From JALEFZ01 sp039817415 (GTDB taxonomy: Bacteria; Bacteroidota; Bacteroidia; J057): a DNA stretch of 64,000 nucleotides. The stretch spans positions 124,001-188,000 of the forward strand of contig JBCBVV010000001.1 of the NCBI GenBank assembly GCA_039817415.1. The letters are read 5' to 3'. The notes under the pieces are model-generated. The model ran no database searches, was not told the DNA's origin, and was given only the letters and a program-made list of their open reading frames with translations. The translations under genes were made by a program, and so were the position numbers. The number at the start of each line of letters is the position of its first letter. The stretch's first letter is position 1. Shown piece after piece: positions 44,780-53,828 of this stretch.

Positions 44780-46210
44780 CTATTTTCTTAACACCAGCTT
44801 TTTGTGGGTAAATTCTCTACCATTGTCAATTCGCACAAGGTAAATGCCAGCAGGCAAATGAGCAAGATCTATGCGCTTTTGAGCAGATCCAGCTGACCAA
44901 AATCCAGATTCATGCCATAATGTACGGCCCCCTGTGTCATATATATCCCAACTAACCATAGCAGGAGTAGCTTGGTTCCACTCAAGGGTGACAGAACCCG
45001 TAGTTGGATTAGGATAGACGTTTAAGTCAAGCGCCATATCCAAAGGCTCAATGCTCGTTTGCACAGAGGTACAGGAATCAAATTGAACGATGGCTCCTTG
45101 ACGAACTGAAGGAAGTTCGTCATGTAACTCCGAGCCAGGACATGAAGTCGAACAACCATCTTTATGACCGCTAATAACGGGAAGTAAGTCGCCAGAAGTA
45201 AGATGTATCGTCGTATCCAAAGGAGCTAAATTGGCATCACACATCTTCCAAGCCAACAACTTCTCTAAACTGGCGATCGCCTTGGCGCTAGGTTCTTCTT
45301 GCTCATACGTTCCAAGCAGACAAACACCCATAGTCCCTGTATTTTTTCCACAAAAATGGGCACCAATCACATTATTTCCCCCTCCTCTTCCTTCATAGAT
45401 CACCCCATTAGGGTCAATTAGCCAATTGTAGCCGATATCATTCCACCCTCGTGTGTTGACATGAAAATTCCAAATAGACAAAACCGTAGCCCCCCAATCC
45501 GCACTGGTGTTAGGACCGGCTGAGTGATGAATAATCATATGGGAAACAGTCGCATAGGAAGGGGAGCCATTGCTGTAGTCTTGGCCTGTTGGGCTACCCC
45601 AACTGGTTCTATTGGCGTATGCAGGGATTCCACAATTACAATTCGGGTTGGCCCCATTCAGGGTGGTGCTCCCTGGATTAGCAGGATCTACATTAGAATG
45701 CCCTGGCGCAAACAATTGGAATTCAAATTCAGAAAGAGACACAGGACTTTGTCCGGGCTCAAGGTCTTTGAACAAGACCAGAAATTGGAAAAACCTACTA
45801 TTTTCCTCAAAAAACATCAACTCTGACTGAAAGAGGGAGTCCTCGTCTTCAAGATGATGGAAGACATTTATTTGCCTGAAGTTCCCTAGGTTTTGTTCAG
45901 TATCTGCGGAACTTAGGTATACGTTGTATTTGGTGGTATCCAGCTCTGAAAATCTCCCGGTTAAACTCACCGCTATGAACGGAGTCGTACTAGGTAATTG
46001 AATAGGGATAGAGCGTGAGAAGAACAAACCAACTTGATCTACTTTGATTTGCTGTATGCCTTTAGCGGAAGAAATGATATTACTTACCAATTCTGCGGGG
46101 GGATTCTTGGTCAGGTCATATAGGACTTCATCCTGGAAACCCTGAGATTTTCCTCCCACAATTCCCAACATAATCCAGACCAAGAAAATCAGTAAATAAC
46201 GACTTGACAT
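44780..46210 (-). CDS. Secreted N-acetylmuramoyl-L-alanine amidase (PGRP type) with T9SS sorting domain
   Basis: A 476-residue exported protein with a signal peptide (YLLIFLVWIMLGIVGGKSQ). An N-terminal beta domain (about 25-170) precedes a PGRP/amidase_2 domain (about 190-370) with zinc ligands in MIIHHSAGP and in GHKDGCSTSCPGS, plus the YNWLIDPNGVIYEGRGG core and TMGVCLLGTY. It should cleave the amide between muramic acid and the stem peptide. The last 75 residues are a T9SS sorting domain: LDLNVYPNPTTGSVTLEW, then LAHLPAGIYLVRIDNG and KKLVLRK. The target is probably peptidoglycan of other bacteria or the cell's own wall. Confidence 0.92.
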   Translation of the reverse strand: MSSRYLLIFLVWIMLGIVGGKSQGFQDEVLYDLTKNPPAELVSNIISSAKGIQQIKVDQVGLFFSRSIPIQLPSTTPFIAVSLTGRFSELDTTKYNVYLSSADTEQNLGNFRQINVFHHLEDEDSLFQSELMFFEENSRFFQFLVLFKDLEPGQSPVSLSEFEFQLFAPGHSNVDPANPGSTTLNGANPNCNCGIPAYANRTSWGSPTGQDYSNGSPSYATVSHMIIHHSAGPNTSADWGATVLSIWNFHVNTRGWNDIGYNWLIDPNGVIYEGRGGGNNVIGAHFCGKNTGTMGVCLLGTYEQEEPSAKAIASLEKLLAWKMCDANLAPLDTTIHLTSGDLLPVISGHKDGCSTSCPGSELHDELPSVRQGAIVQFDSCTSVQTSIEPLDMALDLNVYPNPTTGSVTLEWNQATPAMVSWDIYDTGGRTLWHESGFWSAGSAQKRIDLAHLPAGIYLVRIDNGREFTHKKLVLRK

Positions 46211-46591
46211 AATAATTTTTTCCAGGATTGACGCTATATCATGGTGTCATTGAAATCTATTATCTATTGCTACAATTAAAGCTACGCTAATTTGTACTAG
46301 GATAACGTAAAAATCATACAAAGTTTGTACACAGGTCATTTTTTTTAAACAAAGGTCTGCCCTGTTACGTATCCAAAAGCGATTCTTTTCCGGAATCCTC
46401 CCCTCTTGTCTGTCCTAGACGAATTTCCCTTTTATGATCCAGGCAACAAATCATTTCAATTGCCTTGGGTACATGCCAGAAATTCATGTATTTTTGCGCT
46501 GTTTCTGAAATAAGCCTCTGTTTTTGACAGAAATGCGGCTTCATTTCAGGTGTAGCTATTCAACTCCGGACTTTAAAATTAACAAATTCTC
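46211..46591. other. Intergenic region, 381 bases, with leuS promoter
   Basis: It lies between the divergent amidase and leuS genes. It has the leuS promoter candidate at 46465-46496 and no coding frame of note. No T-box or other riboswitch fold was recognised in the leader. The amidase promoter was not found. Confidence 0.55.
46465..46496 (+). promoter_or_regulatory. Promoter candidate of leuS
   Basis: TTG (46465-46467), 21 bases, then TATTTTTG (46489-46496), matching TTG-N21-TAnnTTTG. Start of transcription would be near 46502, leaving a leader of about 90 bases. Confidence 0.55.
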
Positions 46592-49366
46592 ATGGGAGTC
46601 TACAATTTCCGAGCCATTGAAGACAAATGGCAAAAATGGTGGAAAGAAAACCGCACCTTCGTTGCTGACAAATTATCGGAAAAACCAAAGTATTACGTCC
46701 TGGATATGTTTCCATATCCTTCCGGGGCAGGACTCCATGTAGGACACCCTTTAGGGTATATTGCAACAGATATCATCACTAGATATAAGCGCTTAAAAGG
46801 CTTCAATGTTTTGCACCCCATGGGTTTTGATGCCTTTGGATTGCCCGCAGAACAATATGCTATCAAAACTGGCATACATCCCGCCGATACCACGCGCAAG
46901 AATATCAAGCGATTTAAAGAACAAATGGAGATTTTGGGATTGCACCACGATCCCGATGCAGAGTTATCTACTGCTGATCCATCTTACTACAAATGGACAC
47001 AGTGGATCTTCGTAAAGTTGTTTGAGCATTGGTATGATCAATCTGCCGAATGTGCGAAACCCGTTTCCGAATTGGAGGCCTACTTCAAGAAAAATGGGAC
47101 CAAAGGCTTATATGCCGCGACTTCTTTTGAAGGATCATTCACAGCCAACGAATGGAAAAAAATGTCTGCGAAAGAGCAGGCTGATATCGTAATGAACTTC
47201 CGCTTGGCTTATGCTGATTATGCCATGGTAAATTGGTGTCCTGCCTTGGGAACCGTTTTGGCAAATGAAGAAGTAAAGGACGGCAAGTCTGAAAGAGGAG
47301 GATTCCCTGTAGAAAGACGCCAGATGAAGCAATGGATGTTGCGCATCACGGCCTATGCAGATCGCTTGTTGAAGGGCTTGGATACCTTGGAATGGTCAGA
47401 TGCTTTGAAAGCCATGCAGACCAACTGGATCGGAAGATCAGAAGGAGCGAGCATTGTCTATGAGGTAGAAGGAGTTGAAGATACCTTGGAGGTATTTACC
47501 ACTCGCCCAGATACCATCTACGGCAACACCTTTATGGTAGTAGCACCTGAACATGCCATTGTTCCTAAAATCACGACGAAAGACAAGAAGGAAGAGGTTG
47601 AGCAATATATTGAATGGGCAGCGAATCGCTCTGAACGCGAAAGAATGTCAGATACCACCAAAACGGGAGTCTGGACAGGAGGCTATGCCATCAATCCATT
47701 CAATGGAAACAAATTGCCGATCTACATTTCTGACTATGTGATCATTACCTATGGTACAGGAGCTATCATGGCCGTACCTGCCCATGACGATCGAGACTAT
47801 GAATTTGCCAAGAAATTCGGCATCGACATTGTCCAGGTTATTGAAGGTGAAGGAATTGAAGAAGCTGCCATTACCAGCAAGGAAGGAACCATGATGAACG
47901 CTGGAATCTTGACTGGCTTGAAGGTAAAGGATGCCATTAGCAAGATTGTTGAGGCCTTGGAAGAGAAGAAAATTGGAAAAGGGAAAATCACCTACCGTTT
48001 GAGGGACATCATTTGGTCTCGTCAGCGTTATTGGGGTGAGCCTACACCGATTTACTACAAGGACGACATTGCCTATGCAGTTTCAGAAGATGAGTTGCCT
48101 TTGACCTTGCCTGAAATTGACGAATACAAGCCTTCCCCAGATGGCAGACCTCCTTTGGCCAGAGCAGAAGGATGGGATATGCGCGAAGATGGCGGAATCA
48201 GAGACTTGAATACCATGCCGGGTTGGGCTGGATCATCATGGTACTTCATGCGTTATCCAGATGCTCATAATGACAAGGACTTCTTAGACAAAAAGACAGG
48301 AGACTATTGGTTGCCTGTAGACTTGTATGTGGGTGGAACAGAACACGCCGTTGGCCACTTGATGTATTCCCGTTTGTGGACGATGTTCTTGTATGATTTG
48401 GACTATTTGTCTACACCTGAACCTTTCAAAAGATTGGTGAATCAAGGTATGATACAGGGAACTTCACAGTTGATGTACCGTCATAGTGAAACCAATGTCT
48501 ATACCTCCGCTGATTTAGTAGACAAAAAGGATACTAGGGAATATTCTCAAATTCATACCGATGTCAATATTGTCAAGGGAGGCATCATGGATGTGGAGAA
48601 GTATAAAACTTGGACCAATGAGCCTGATCCCGAATTCCAATTGAATGACAAAGGCGAATTCCATACCACTTCCTTGGTAGAGAAAATGTCCAAGTCCAAG
48701 TACAATACCGTTGATCCCGCCTTAATCTGTGAGGAATACGGAGCAGATACATTGCGATTGTACGAAATGTTCTTGGGACCCATTGAAGTGGCTAAACCAT
48801 GGAATACAGATGGAATTTCTGGTGTATTCAGCTTCTTGAAGCGTACTTGGAATTTGTATACCGATGATGACAACAATAGCATCGTGTCAGATGAAAAGGC
48901 AAGCAAAGAGGAATTGAAGGCCTTGCATACCGCCATCAAACAGGCCGGAGAATCAATCGAAAGAATGGCCTTCAACACAGCTGTACCTGCTTTCATGGTC
49001 TTGTCTAAAGAATTGCAACGTATCAAGTGTACCAAGCGTGAGATTTTGGAGTCATTTGCAGTCATCATGTCTCCTTTTGCCCCTCACTTTTGTGAGGAAT
49101 TGTGGGCTATGATGGGACATAAAACGTCCATTTTGGAAGCTTCTTTCCCTGAATTGAAAGAGGAATACTTGGTAGAGGACTCTGTAACCTACCCCGTCCA
49201 AATCAATGGAAAGGTGAGAACCAAAATTTCAGTTGCTGCCGATGCCGACAAGAAAGCTGTAGAGGAAATTGCCTTGGCCGATGAAGCCGTTCAAAAATGG
49301 TTGGAAGGCAATCCACCTAAAAAGGTCATTGTCGTCCCAGGAAGAATTGTAAACATCGTTAAATAA
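46592..49366 (+). CDS. leuS: Leucyl-tRNA synthetase
   Basis: A 924-residue class I synthetase that charges tRNA-Leu. Seen: HVGHPLGY (HIGH motif, near residue 49), the editing (CP1) insertion with TTRPDTIYGNTFMVVAPEH and the GTGAIMAVPAHDDRDY block, the WGEP loop, and KMSKS near 698 in VEKMSKSKYNTVDP, then the anticodon-binding helices and the C-terminal domain. An insert of about 60 residues between 610 and 690 (MIQGTSQLMYRH to PEFQLNDKGEFHTT) is longer than in E. coli but usual in Bacteroidota. After the first part of the gene most Leu codons are TTG, unlike the neighbours. Single gene with terminator. Confidence 0.98.
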   Translation: MGVYNFRAIEDKWQKWWKENRTFVADKLSEKPKYYVLDMFPYPSGAGLHVGHPLGYIATDIITRYKRLKGFNVLHPMGFDAFGLPAEQYAIKTGIHPADTTRKNIKRFKEQMEILGLHHDPDAELSTADPSYYKWTQWIFVKLFEHWYDQSAECAKPVSELEAYFKKNGTKGLYAATSFEGSFTANEWKKMSAKEQADIVMNFRLAYADYAMVNWCPALGTVLANEEVKDGKSERGGFPVERRQMKQWMLRITAYADRLLKGLDTLEWSDALKAMQTNWIGRSEGASIVYEVEGVEDTLEVFTTRPDTIYGNTFMVVAPEHAIVPKITTKDKKEEVEQYIEWAANRSERERMSDTTKTGVWTGGYAINPFNGNKLPIYISDYVIITYGTGAIMAVPAHDDRDYEFAKKFGIDIVQVIEGEGIEEAAITSKEGTMMNAGILTGLKVKDAISKIVEALEEKKIGKGKITYRLRDIIWSRQRYWGEPTPIYYKDDIAYAVSEDELPLTLPEIDEYKPSPDGRPPLARAEGWDMREDGGIRDLNTMPGWAGSSWYFMRYPDAHNDKDFLDKKTGDYWLPVDLYVGGTEHAVGHLMYSRLWTMFLYDLDYLSTPEPFKRLVNQGMIQGTSQLMYRHSETNVYTSADLVDKKDTREYSQIHTDVNIVKGGIMDVEKYKTWTNEPDPEFQLNDKGEFHTTSLVEKMSKSKYNTVDPALICEEYGADTLRLYEMFLGPIEVAKPWNTDGISGVFSFLKRTWNLYTDDDNNSIVSDEKASKEELKALHTAIKQAGESIERMAFNTAVPAFMVLSKELQRIKCTKREILESFAVIMSPFAPHFCEELWAMMGHKTSILEASFPELKEEYLVEDSVTYPVQINGKVRTKISVAADADKKAVEEIALADEAVQKWLEGNPPKKVIVVPGRIVNIVK

Positions 49367-49388
49367 GACAGCTTACATAGCTCAGTAG

Positions 49389-49421
49389 AAAGGAAGGGTC
49401 GATCAAACCCTTCCTTTTTTT
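49389..49421 (+). terminator. Intrinsic terminator of leuS
   Basis: An 11-base perfect stem (49389-49399 with 49407-49417), loop of seven, then a T-run. Confidence 0.92.
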
Positions 49422-49478
49422 ATGCGAAAAAGCTGATCAATAGTACATTAAGTTGAGCATAGGCACCAATACCAATAT

Positions 49479-49508
49479 TTTTAGCATTTTCATTTTTCAT
49501 TGCTAAAA
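49479..49508. promoter_or_regulatory. Inverted repeat upstream of 49678
   Basis: TTTTAGCA (49479-49486) and TGCTAAAA (49501-49508) form an eight-base dyad with a 14-base spacer in an AT-rich stretch. It could be an operator of the small gene downstream. The rest of the 311-base gap between leuS and that gene shows only the leuS terminator. Confidence 0.3.
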
Positions 49509-49677
49509 TATTATTTATATTGCTGTCCTGCTAACGGTAAAGGTTATGAATGTAAAGACCTAAGGATGATTCATTGTAACGAGTGATCTATCCGAAGAAT
49601 GGGCCTTATGGCACCAACAACGTACTTATTATCAATCACTTATAAATTACAATTGATTCGTGGGGAAAGAATTTGTG

Positions 49678-50100
49678 ATGATCACTATCGACAAACTAAA
49701 CAAAATCCGACATCTGATTCGAAGAGGGAAAATCGAAGGAGCCCTTAATGCCTTTAGCAAGTTACTCCTTGAGGAGATACCCGAAGCGGAGCAGGATAGC
49801 ATGCAGGAGTTTTCAGATGAACTGATCCAATTGAGCAGTCAATATTTCATAGGCAAAAAGCAGGATGACGGAAATCTGGGAGATTTTAAAAACTTCCAGC
49901 AGTTGACCAACCAGCTTGTCAAGAGCCTTTTGGTCCTTTGCAATAGGTTGCAGGAATTTTTATCCGAAAAAATGGGGGATGAAGACAAGCCAGCTACAGC
50001 CTTGTTAACCCTCTTTTGTCCAACTTGTCAACTCGAACAAGCCAAGCATATACAGGAACTTGTCGCATCATATTATCAATTGAAAATTGTAGAGGTATGA
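49678..50100 (+). CDS. Small protein resembling effector-associated domain 11 (EAD11)
   Basis: 140 residues from the ATG at 49678; an in-frame GTG at 49660 would add six. All helical, no signal or membrane segment. The first 90 residues follow the EAD11-type pattern: IRHLIRRGKIEGALNAFSKLL, then ELIQLSSQYFIGKKQDDGNLGDF, then QLTNQLVKSLLVLCNRLQEFL. In known cases such modules are adaptors of conflict systems, placed beside NTPases, proteases or TIR-like effectors. None of these is adjacent here. The last 40 residues (LLTLFCPTCQLEQAKHIQELV) contain a CxxC pair. The call is by pattern only. Confidence 0.5.
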   Translation: MITIDKLNKIRHLIRRGKIEGALNAFSKLLLEEIPEAEQDSMQEFSDELIQLSSQYFIGKKQDDGNLGDFKNFQQLTNQLVKSLLVLCNRLQEFLSEKMGDEDKPATALLTLFCPTCQLEQAKHIQELVASYYQLKIVEV

Positions 50101-50136
50101 AAAAAGGCAGAAGCATACTCAGGTATGCTTCTGCCT
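50100..50136 (-). terminator. Terminator of the ROF-like gene (also between convergent genes)
   Basis: A perfect 14-base stem with a four-base loop (50105-50118 with 50123-50136). On the minus strand it is followed by six T; on the plus strand there is no T-run. So it mainly ends the leftward gene at 50163. Confidence 0.85.
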
Positions 50137-50162
50137 CGATATATACAAAAGAATGGGAGTTA

Positions 50163-50420
50163 TTAAATTTGGCATGAATTGCCTGGCACAACCTCTCCAT
50201 TCACGGAATAGATTCTGTCCAATCGTATTTCCTGTCCACTCTTCAACTTAAGGTACTCTGCCTTATCCTTGATGAATAAATCAGCAATTAATCCGCTTGC
50301 CTTATTCTCTTTCCCTGAGTCATCTAGCAGCACGATTTCCACCTGTTGACGAAGAGTAGCCCAAGCTTCAAGTTTATCGTAATAGTTACAATTAATGGGA
50401 ATGTAAACTGCTTCTTTCAC
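50163..50420 (-). CDS. Rho-binding antiterminator (ROF)-like protein
   Basis: An 85-residue protein starting at GTG 50420; no ATG lies in frame. The pattern is that of the ROF/Sm-like fold: PINCNYYDKLEAWATLRQQVEIVLLDDSGK, then ASGLIADLFIKDKAEYLKLKSGQEIRLDRIYSVNG, where the ending resembles the LD(R/Q)I segment of Rof proteins. E. coli Rof inhibits the termination factor Rho. The function here is inferred by fold only, and it could bind RNA instead. Confidence 0.6.
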   Translation of the reverse strand: MKEAVYIPINCNYYDKLEAWATLRQQVEIVLLDDSGKENKASGLIADLFIKDKAEYLKLKSGQEIRLDRIYSVNGEVVPGNSCQI

Positions 50421-50498
50421 AATCAGATTCTTTTATTAAAGTATACGAGCTTGGGGCCATTTCGATTGGCTCAGAAATGTCAGCTGGAAGGCATTTGT

Positions 50499-51944
50499 TT
50501 AGTTTTCTGGAAGGAAATGGTACACCTTGATCGTATCTGTAACCCCCCACACATGAAGAAGCTCAGCCTGAACCTGAGACTCCCCAAATTCGTGGAATGT
50601 TGTCCAACCTAATACAGGACAGTTTTCATCCAAAGGAACCGGAATAAGCGAAGCGTCCGCCATTTTTTGAAGGGAAGATCTCTCACAAGTATTTCTTGAA
50701 GGGAATTGCCAATCCGAAATGGAAAAAAGAAGAAAAACAGCTACTGTAAGGCCGGCGAGAATCCATTTTCCCCTTCCCTTTACATGCATCATTAGCATGC
50801 CAGCTGATAGCCCATATACATAAAACAGCGCAAATAGGACTGGAGCAAAAGTATCCCTTCTGATAATGTAGGGCCTGTAAACTCTGTACCCTCCAAAAGG
50901 AAGTAGCAAGGTGAAAAAAAGGGTAAAAACCCCTATCCAGATAAGCGTGTTCTTAAGTTTCTTTCGATCCTGTTCATTCCCTATCCTAAGCAGCCATCCA
51001 CAATAGATCATGCTGATAGCCAGCAGAATCGGAAGGCCAATTTTAGTTGTAAATAACTTATAAAGTCCGGTTGGCAAGAGAGCAAATCTATCCCATAGGC
51101 CTACAGATGGATTGGCCCCTTCAATGTTATAGCCCCCTAAAATCAGAGAATAGCATGCAAATAGGCAAAACAGACCGAGGATAAGGAAAAAAGGCTTAGG
51201 GATATTCCTCATAGAAGGAAGGAAACCTTTGAATGACCAAGCATACTCCTTCATTCCCTTTGACCCAAAAAAGAAAAAGATCATCGCAGTCAGTATGATC
51301 ACAACCGGTCCTACTAACGGGCCAGATAAACTCAAATATAAAGCAGCCAAGATCATGGCACCATATGAAAAACTAGACCATCTGGTTTTCATTCCGTCCT
51401 TGCACCAAGCGTATAGAGGATAAAAAAACCACATGAGCAGCATCAGAGGAAATGCATAGAAACTCGCATAAGTAACGGCCTGATCCACCACTCCCATGGT
51501 TCCGTGATAGCCAACTCCCTGTAGAAAAGGAAAGACCAAAACCATAGCCATTCCTAATTTATCCATCTTCCACCCTAGCCCTTTGGATATATAAAGGCCT
51601 AAACTCCATACAATCCCAAGATGAATAAGCAATTTTAGGAGTGCAGCACTCAGGTAAATAGAATCAATGGGAGAAAAAAAAGCCTGAAAAACAAAGGGAA
51701 CAGTGCGGAAAAAGCCATACATCATGGCATGACATCCCCATCGGTTAGGGGAAACATAGCCCTCGCCCGTCTGCCAAACAGATATACCAAGAGGATCAGA
51801 AAGCACAGGTTTACATCCCTCACTGGGTAGCACGACCCTACTTAAATCCCCATCAATCGGAAATTGATATTGCTGATAGAAATAGCTTCCTGCATCTAGT
51901 AACATCAGGAACACACAAAAAAGAGAAATATGACGCAGGTTCAT
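50499..51944 (-). CDS. Polytopic membrane protein of unknown function
   Basis: A 481-residue protein with about eleven hydrophobic segments, the first at residues 5-25. A periplasmic loop of about 50 residues follows (DGDLSRVVLPSEGCKPVLSDP). The layout recalls GT-C-like membrane glycosyltransferases, but the usual DD/DE motif in the first loop is not clear. The C-terminal 90 residues are soluble (NTCERSSLQKMADASLIPVPLDENCPVLG). No sugar genes are close. Function is not recognised. Confidence 0.68.
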   Translation of the reverse strand: MNLRHISLFCVFLMLLDAGSYFYQQYQFPIDGDLSRVVLPSEGCKPVLSDPLGISVWQTGEGYVSPNRWGCHAMMYGFFRTVPFVFQAFFSPIDSIYLSAALLKLLIHLGIVWSLGLYISKGLGWKMDKLGMAMVLVFPFLQGVGYHGTMGVVDQAVTYASFYAFPLMLLMWFFYPLYAWCKDGMKTRWSSFSYGAMILAALYLSLSGPLVGPVVIILTAMIFFFFGSKGMKEYAWSFKGFLPSMRNIPKPFFLILGLFCLFACYSLILGGYNIEGANPSVGLWDRFALLPTGLYKLFTTKIGLPILLAISMIYCGWLLRIGNEQDRKKLKNTLIWIGVFTLFFTLLLPFGGYRVYRPYIIRRDTFAPVLFALFYVYGLSAGMLMMHVKGRGKWILAGLTVAVFLLFSISDWQFPSRNTCERSSLQKMADASLIPVPLDENCPVLGWTTFHEFGESQVQAELLHVWGVTDTIKVYHFLPEN

Positions 51945-52001
51945 CTCGGTCAGTCATAAAGGAGTGTTCGTTTCAAAGCTACATTTTTTATTTTTACACC
52001 A

Positions 52002-53183
52002 ATGACAGAGGACAGGAAATTATTCAATGCACATGTAGCTCTTACTGCTCCTGAGTCCATAGGAATCGAGGTTGTGGATGCAGAAGGGATTTATTTGTAT
52101 GGACCAGATGGAAAGAGATGGATTGACTTTATATCAGGCATATGTGTCATGAACCTTGGCCATAAGGTCCCAGAGGTAGTCCAGGCCATCCAGACACAGG
52201 CTGGGAAATACCTTCATACCATGGTTTATGGGGATTCCATAATGAGTCCACAGGCCCAATATGCTGCCGAATTGAGTGAAGCTCTAGGCGAAGGGTTCGA
52301 GAAGGTCTATTTTGTGAATGGGGGTACCGAGGCGAATGAAGCCGCCATTAAGGTATCCAAGCGATTTACAGGACGACAAAAAATCGTTTCCTGCCTCAAT
52401 AGTTATCATGGAAGTACGCATGGATCCTTGAGCGTAAGCGGAAACCCTGCTATGAAGGTAGGATATGGCCCCTTTCTTCCCAACGTACACCAGATTCCCT
52501 TCAATGACTTTGATGCCCTAAAAACGATAGATGAAGATACAGCCTGTATCATCATTGAGGCTATACAAGGAGCAGGTGGGGCCATTCTTCCAGAAGAAGG
52601 CTATCTACAAGCAGTGAGAAAAAGATGCGATGAGACAGGAGCCTTGATGATTCTGGATGAAATCCAAACTGGTTTTGGAAGAACAGGCAGCTTATTCGCA
52701 CATCAAGCAATGGGTTTCAAACCTGATATTCTCACCCTCGCTAAGGCTCTTGGAGCGGGAATGCCATTAGGCGTTTGGATTTGTCGAGCAGAATTGGCCG
52801 ATATCATCCGATTCAATCCCATCCTCGGCCATATCAATACATTTGGAGGTGGACCCGTAAGTGCTGCAGCTGGGCTGGCCGCTTTCCGAAAACTCAGGTC
52901 AGAAAACATCCATGAGCGGGTTCCTAAATTAGAATCTCTGCTGCTTCAACATCTTCAACATCCTGACATTGTTGAACTTCGAGGGAAAGGGCTGTTGTAT
53001 GCCATCCTATTTGAAGATTATGATCGCGCGGAGCAAATCAGAAAAAAAGTGCTCGATCTTGGTCTGTTGACTATTGGATTTCTCAACATCAAAAATGGCT
53101 TGAGAATCAGTCCACCCTTAAATATGACAGAAGAGGAAATGGTCGAAGCGTGTAGAATCTTTGTCGCTGCCATGAAACTATAG
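52002..53183 (+). CDS. Class III pyridoxal-phosphate aminotransferase
   Basis: A 393-residue PLP enzyme of the acetylornithine/4-aminobutyrate aminotransferase group. Seen: the GKRWIDFISGICVMNLGH start, VYFVNGGTEANEAAIK (phosphate-binding), SYHGSTHGSLSVSG, LILDEIQTGFGRTG with the PLP-ring Asp, and the PLP lysine in LTLAKALGAGMPLG. The length and start fit ArgD-type proteins, but the substrate cannot be told and no arginine genes are adjacent. It is transcribed divergently from the polytopic membrane protein. Confidence 0.9.
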   Translation: MTEDRKLFNAHVALTAPESIGIEVVDAEGIYLYGPDGKRWIDFISGICVMNLGHKVPEVVQAIQTQAGKYLHTMVYGDSIMSPQAQYAAELSEALGEGFEKVYFVNGGTEANEAAIKVSKRFTGRQKIVSCLNSYHGSTHGSLSVSGNPAMKVGYGPFLPNVHQIPFNDFDALKTIDEDTACIIIEAIQGAGGAILPEEGYLQAVRKRCDETGALMILDEIQTGFGRTGSLFAHQAMGFKPDILTLAKALGAGMPLGVWICRAELADIIRFNPILGHINTFGGGPVSAAAGLAAFRKLRSENIHERVPKLESLLLQHLQHPDIVELRGKGLLYAILFEDYDRAEQIRKKVLDLGLLTIGFLNIKNGLRISPPLNMTEEEMVEACRIFVAAMKL

Positions 53184-53265
53184 CAATATTCCTATACTTT
53201 TTGTTCCTGAATACCAAGTTTTTAGAACAAATCTCATTAGCTTTGGGTTATATATAAAAATCCTA

Positions 53266-53796
53266 ATGTTGATGCTTGAAACAGGACGCCTCATATTAGA
53301 ACCTTTTCGGGCTGAAGATGTCAATCTTTTGCATCGGATTTTTACAGACCCTTACGTCCGTAAGTTCCTTTGGGACGACGAAATCATCGAGTTCTCGGAG
53401 ACTCAAAACTTTATTGAAGGAAACGAAAAGTATTTTCGAGAATGTCGATGGGGCTTATGGAAGATTATTCAACGAAAATCATCTCGGGTCATAGGCTTAG
53501 CAGGTCTTTGGCCCTTTTTTGAAGAGCCCCAGCCTCAACTCATCTATGGGCTATTTCCCGAATTTACAGGGATGGGATATGCTACCGAAGCATCCAAGGA
53601 AGTGATCGATTTTGCCTTTAACCTACTCGGTTTCACCTATATCATGGCCTCCATGGACGAAGGACATCTAGCTTCCAGAAAGGTCATGGAAAGGTTGGGA
53701 ATGGACCTTGTGTCTATCAACCTAGAGTACGGACGGCCTACCCATTTTTATCGACTTAAAAGGTATTCTTCCAACACAGTTTCCAACCTCAACTGA
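53266..53796 (+). CDS. GNAT-family N-acetyltransferase (RimJ/RimL type)
   Basis: A 176-residue acetyl-CoA-dependent transferase; an internal ATG at 53272 (MLETGRLIL) is an equally good start. Seen: ETGRLILEPFRAEDVNLLHRIFTDP, the strand GLWKIIQRKSSRVIGLAGL, the CoA-binding loop in FPEFTGMGYATEASKEVIDFAF, and MDEGHLASRKVMERLGMDL. It is most like Acetyltransf_3 proteins that act on protein N-termini or small molecules. TAGCTTTG at 53238-53245 may be a -7 element. Confidence 0.87.
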   Translation: MLMLETGRLILEPFRAEDVNLLHRIFTDPYVRKFLWDDEIIEFSETQNFIEGNEKYFRECRWGLWKIIQRKSSRVIGLAGLWPFFEEPQPQLIYGLFPEFTGMGYATEASKEVIDFAFNLLGFTYIMASMDEGHLASRKVMERLGMDLVSINLEYGRPTHFYRLKRYSSNTVSNLN

Positions 53797-53828
53797 TAAA
53801 ATTCGTCTTATATTTAAAGGCGAATTAT

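Noticed and set aside
46502..46591. T-box or leucine riboswitch in the leuS leader
   Set aside because: No specifier loop or T-box sequence seen, and T-boxes are not typical of Bacteroidota.
48553..49068. 171-codon minus-strand frame inside leuS
   Set aside because: Shadow of the leuS reading frame, low-complexity Ser-rich translation, no homology pattern.
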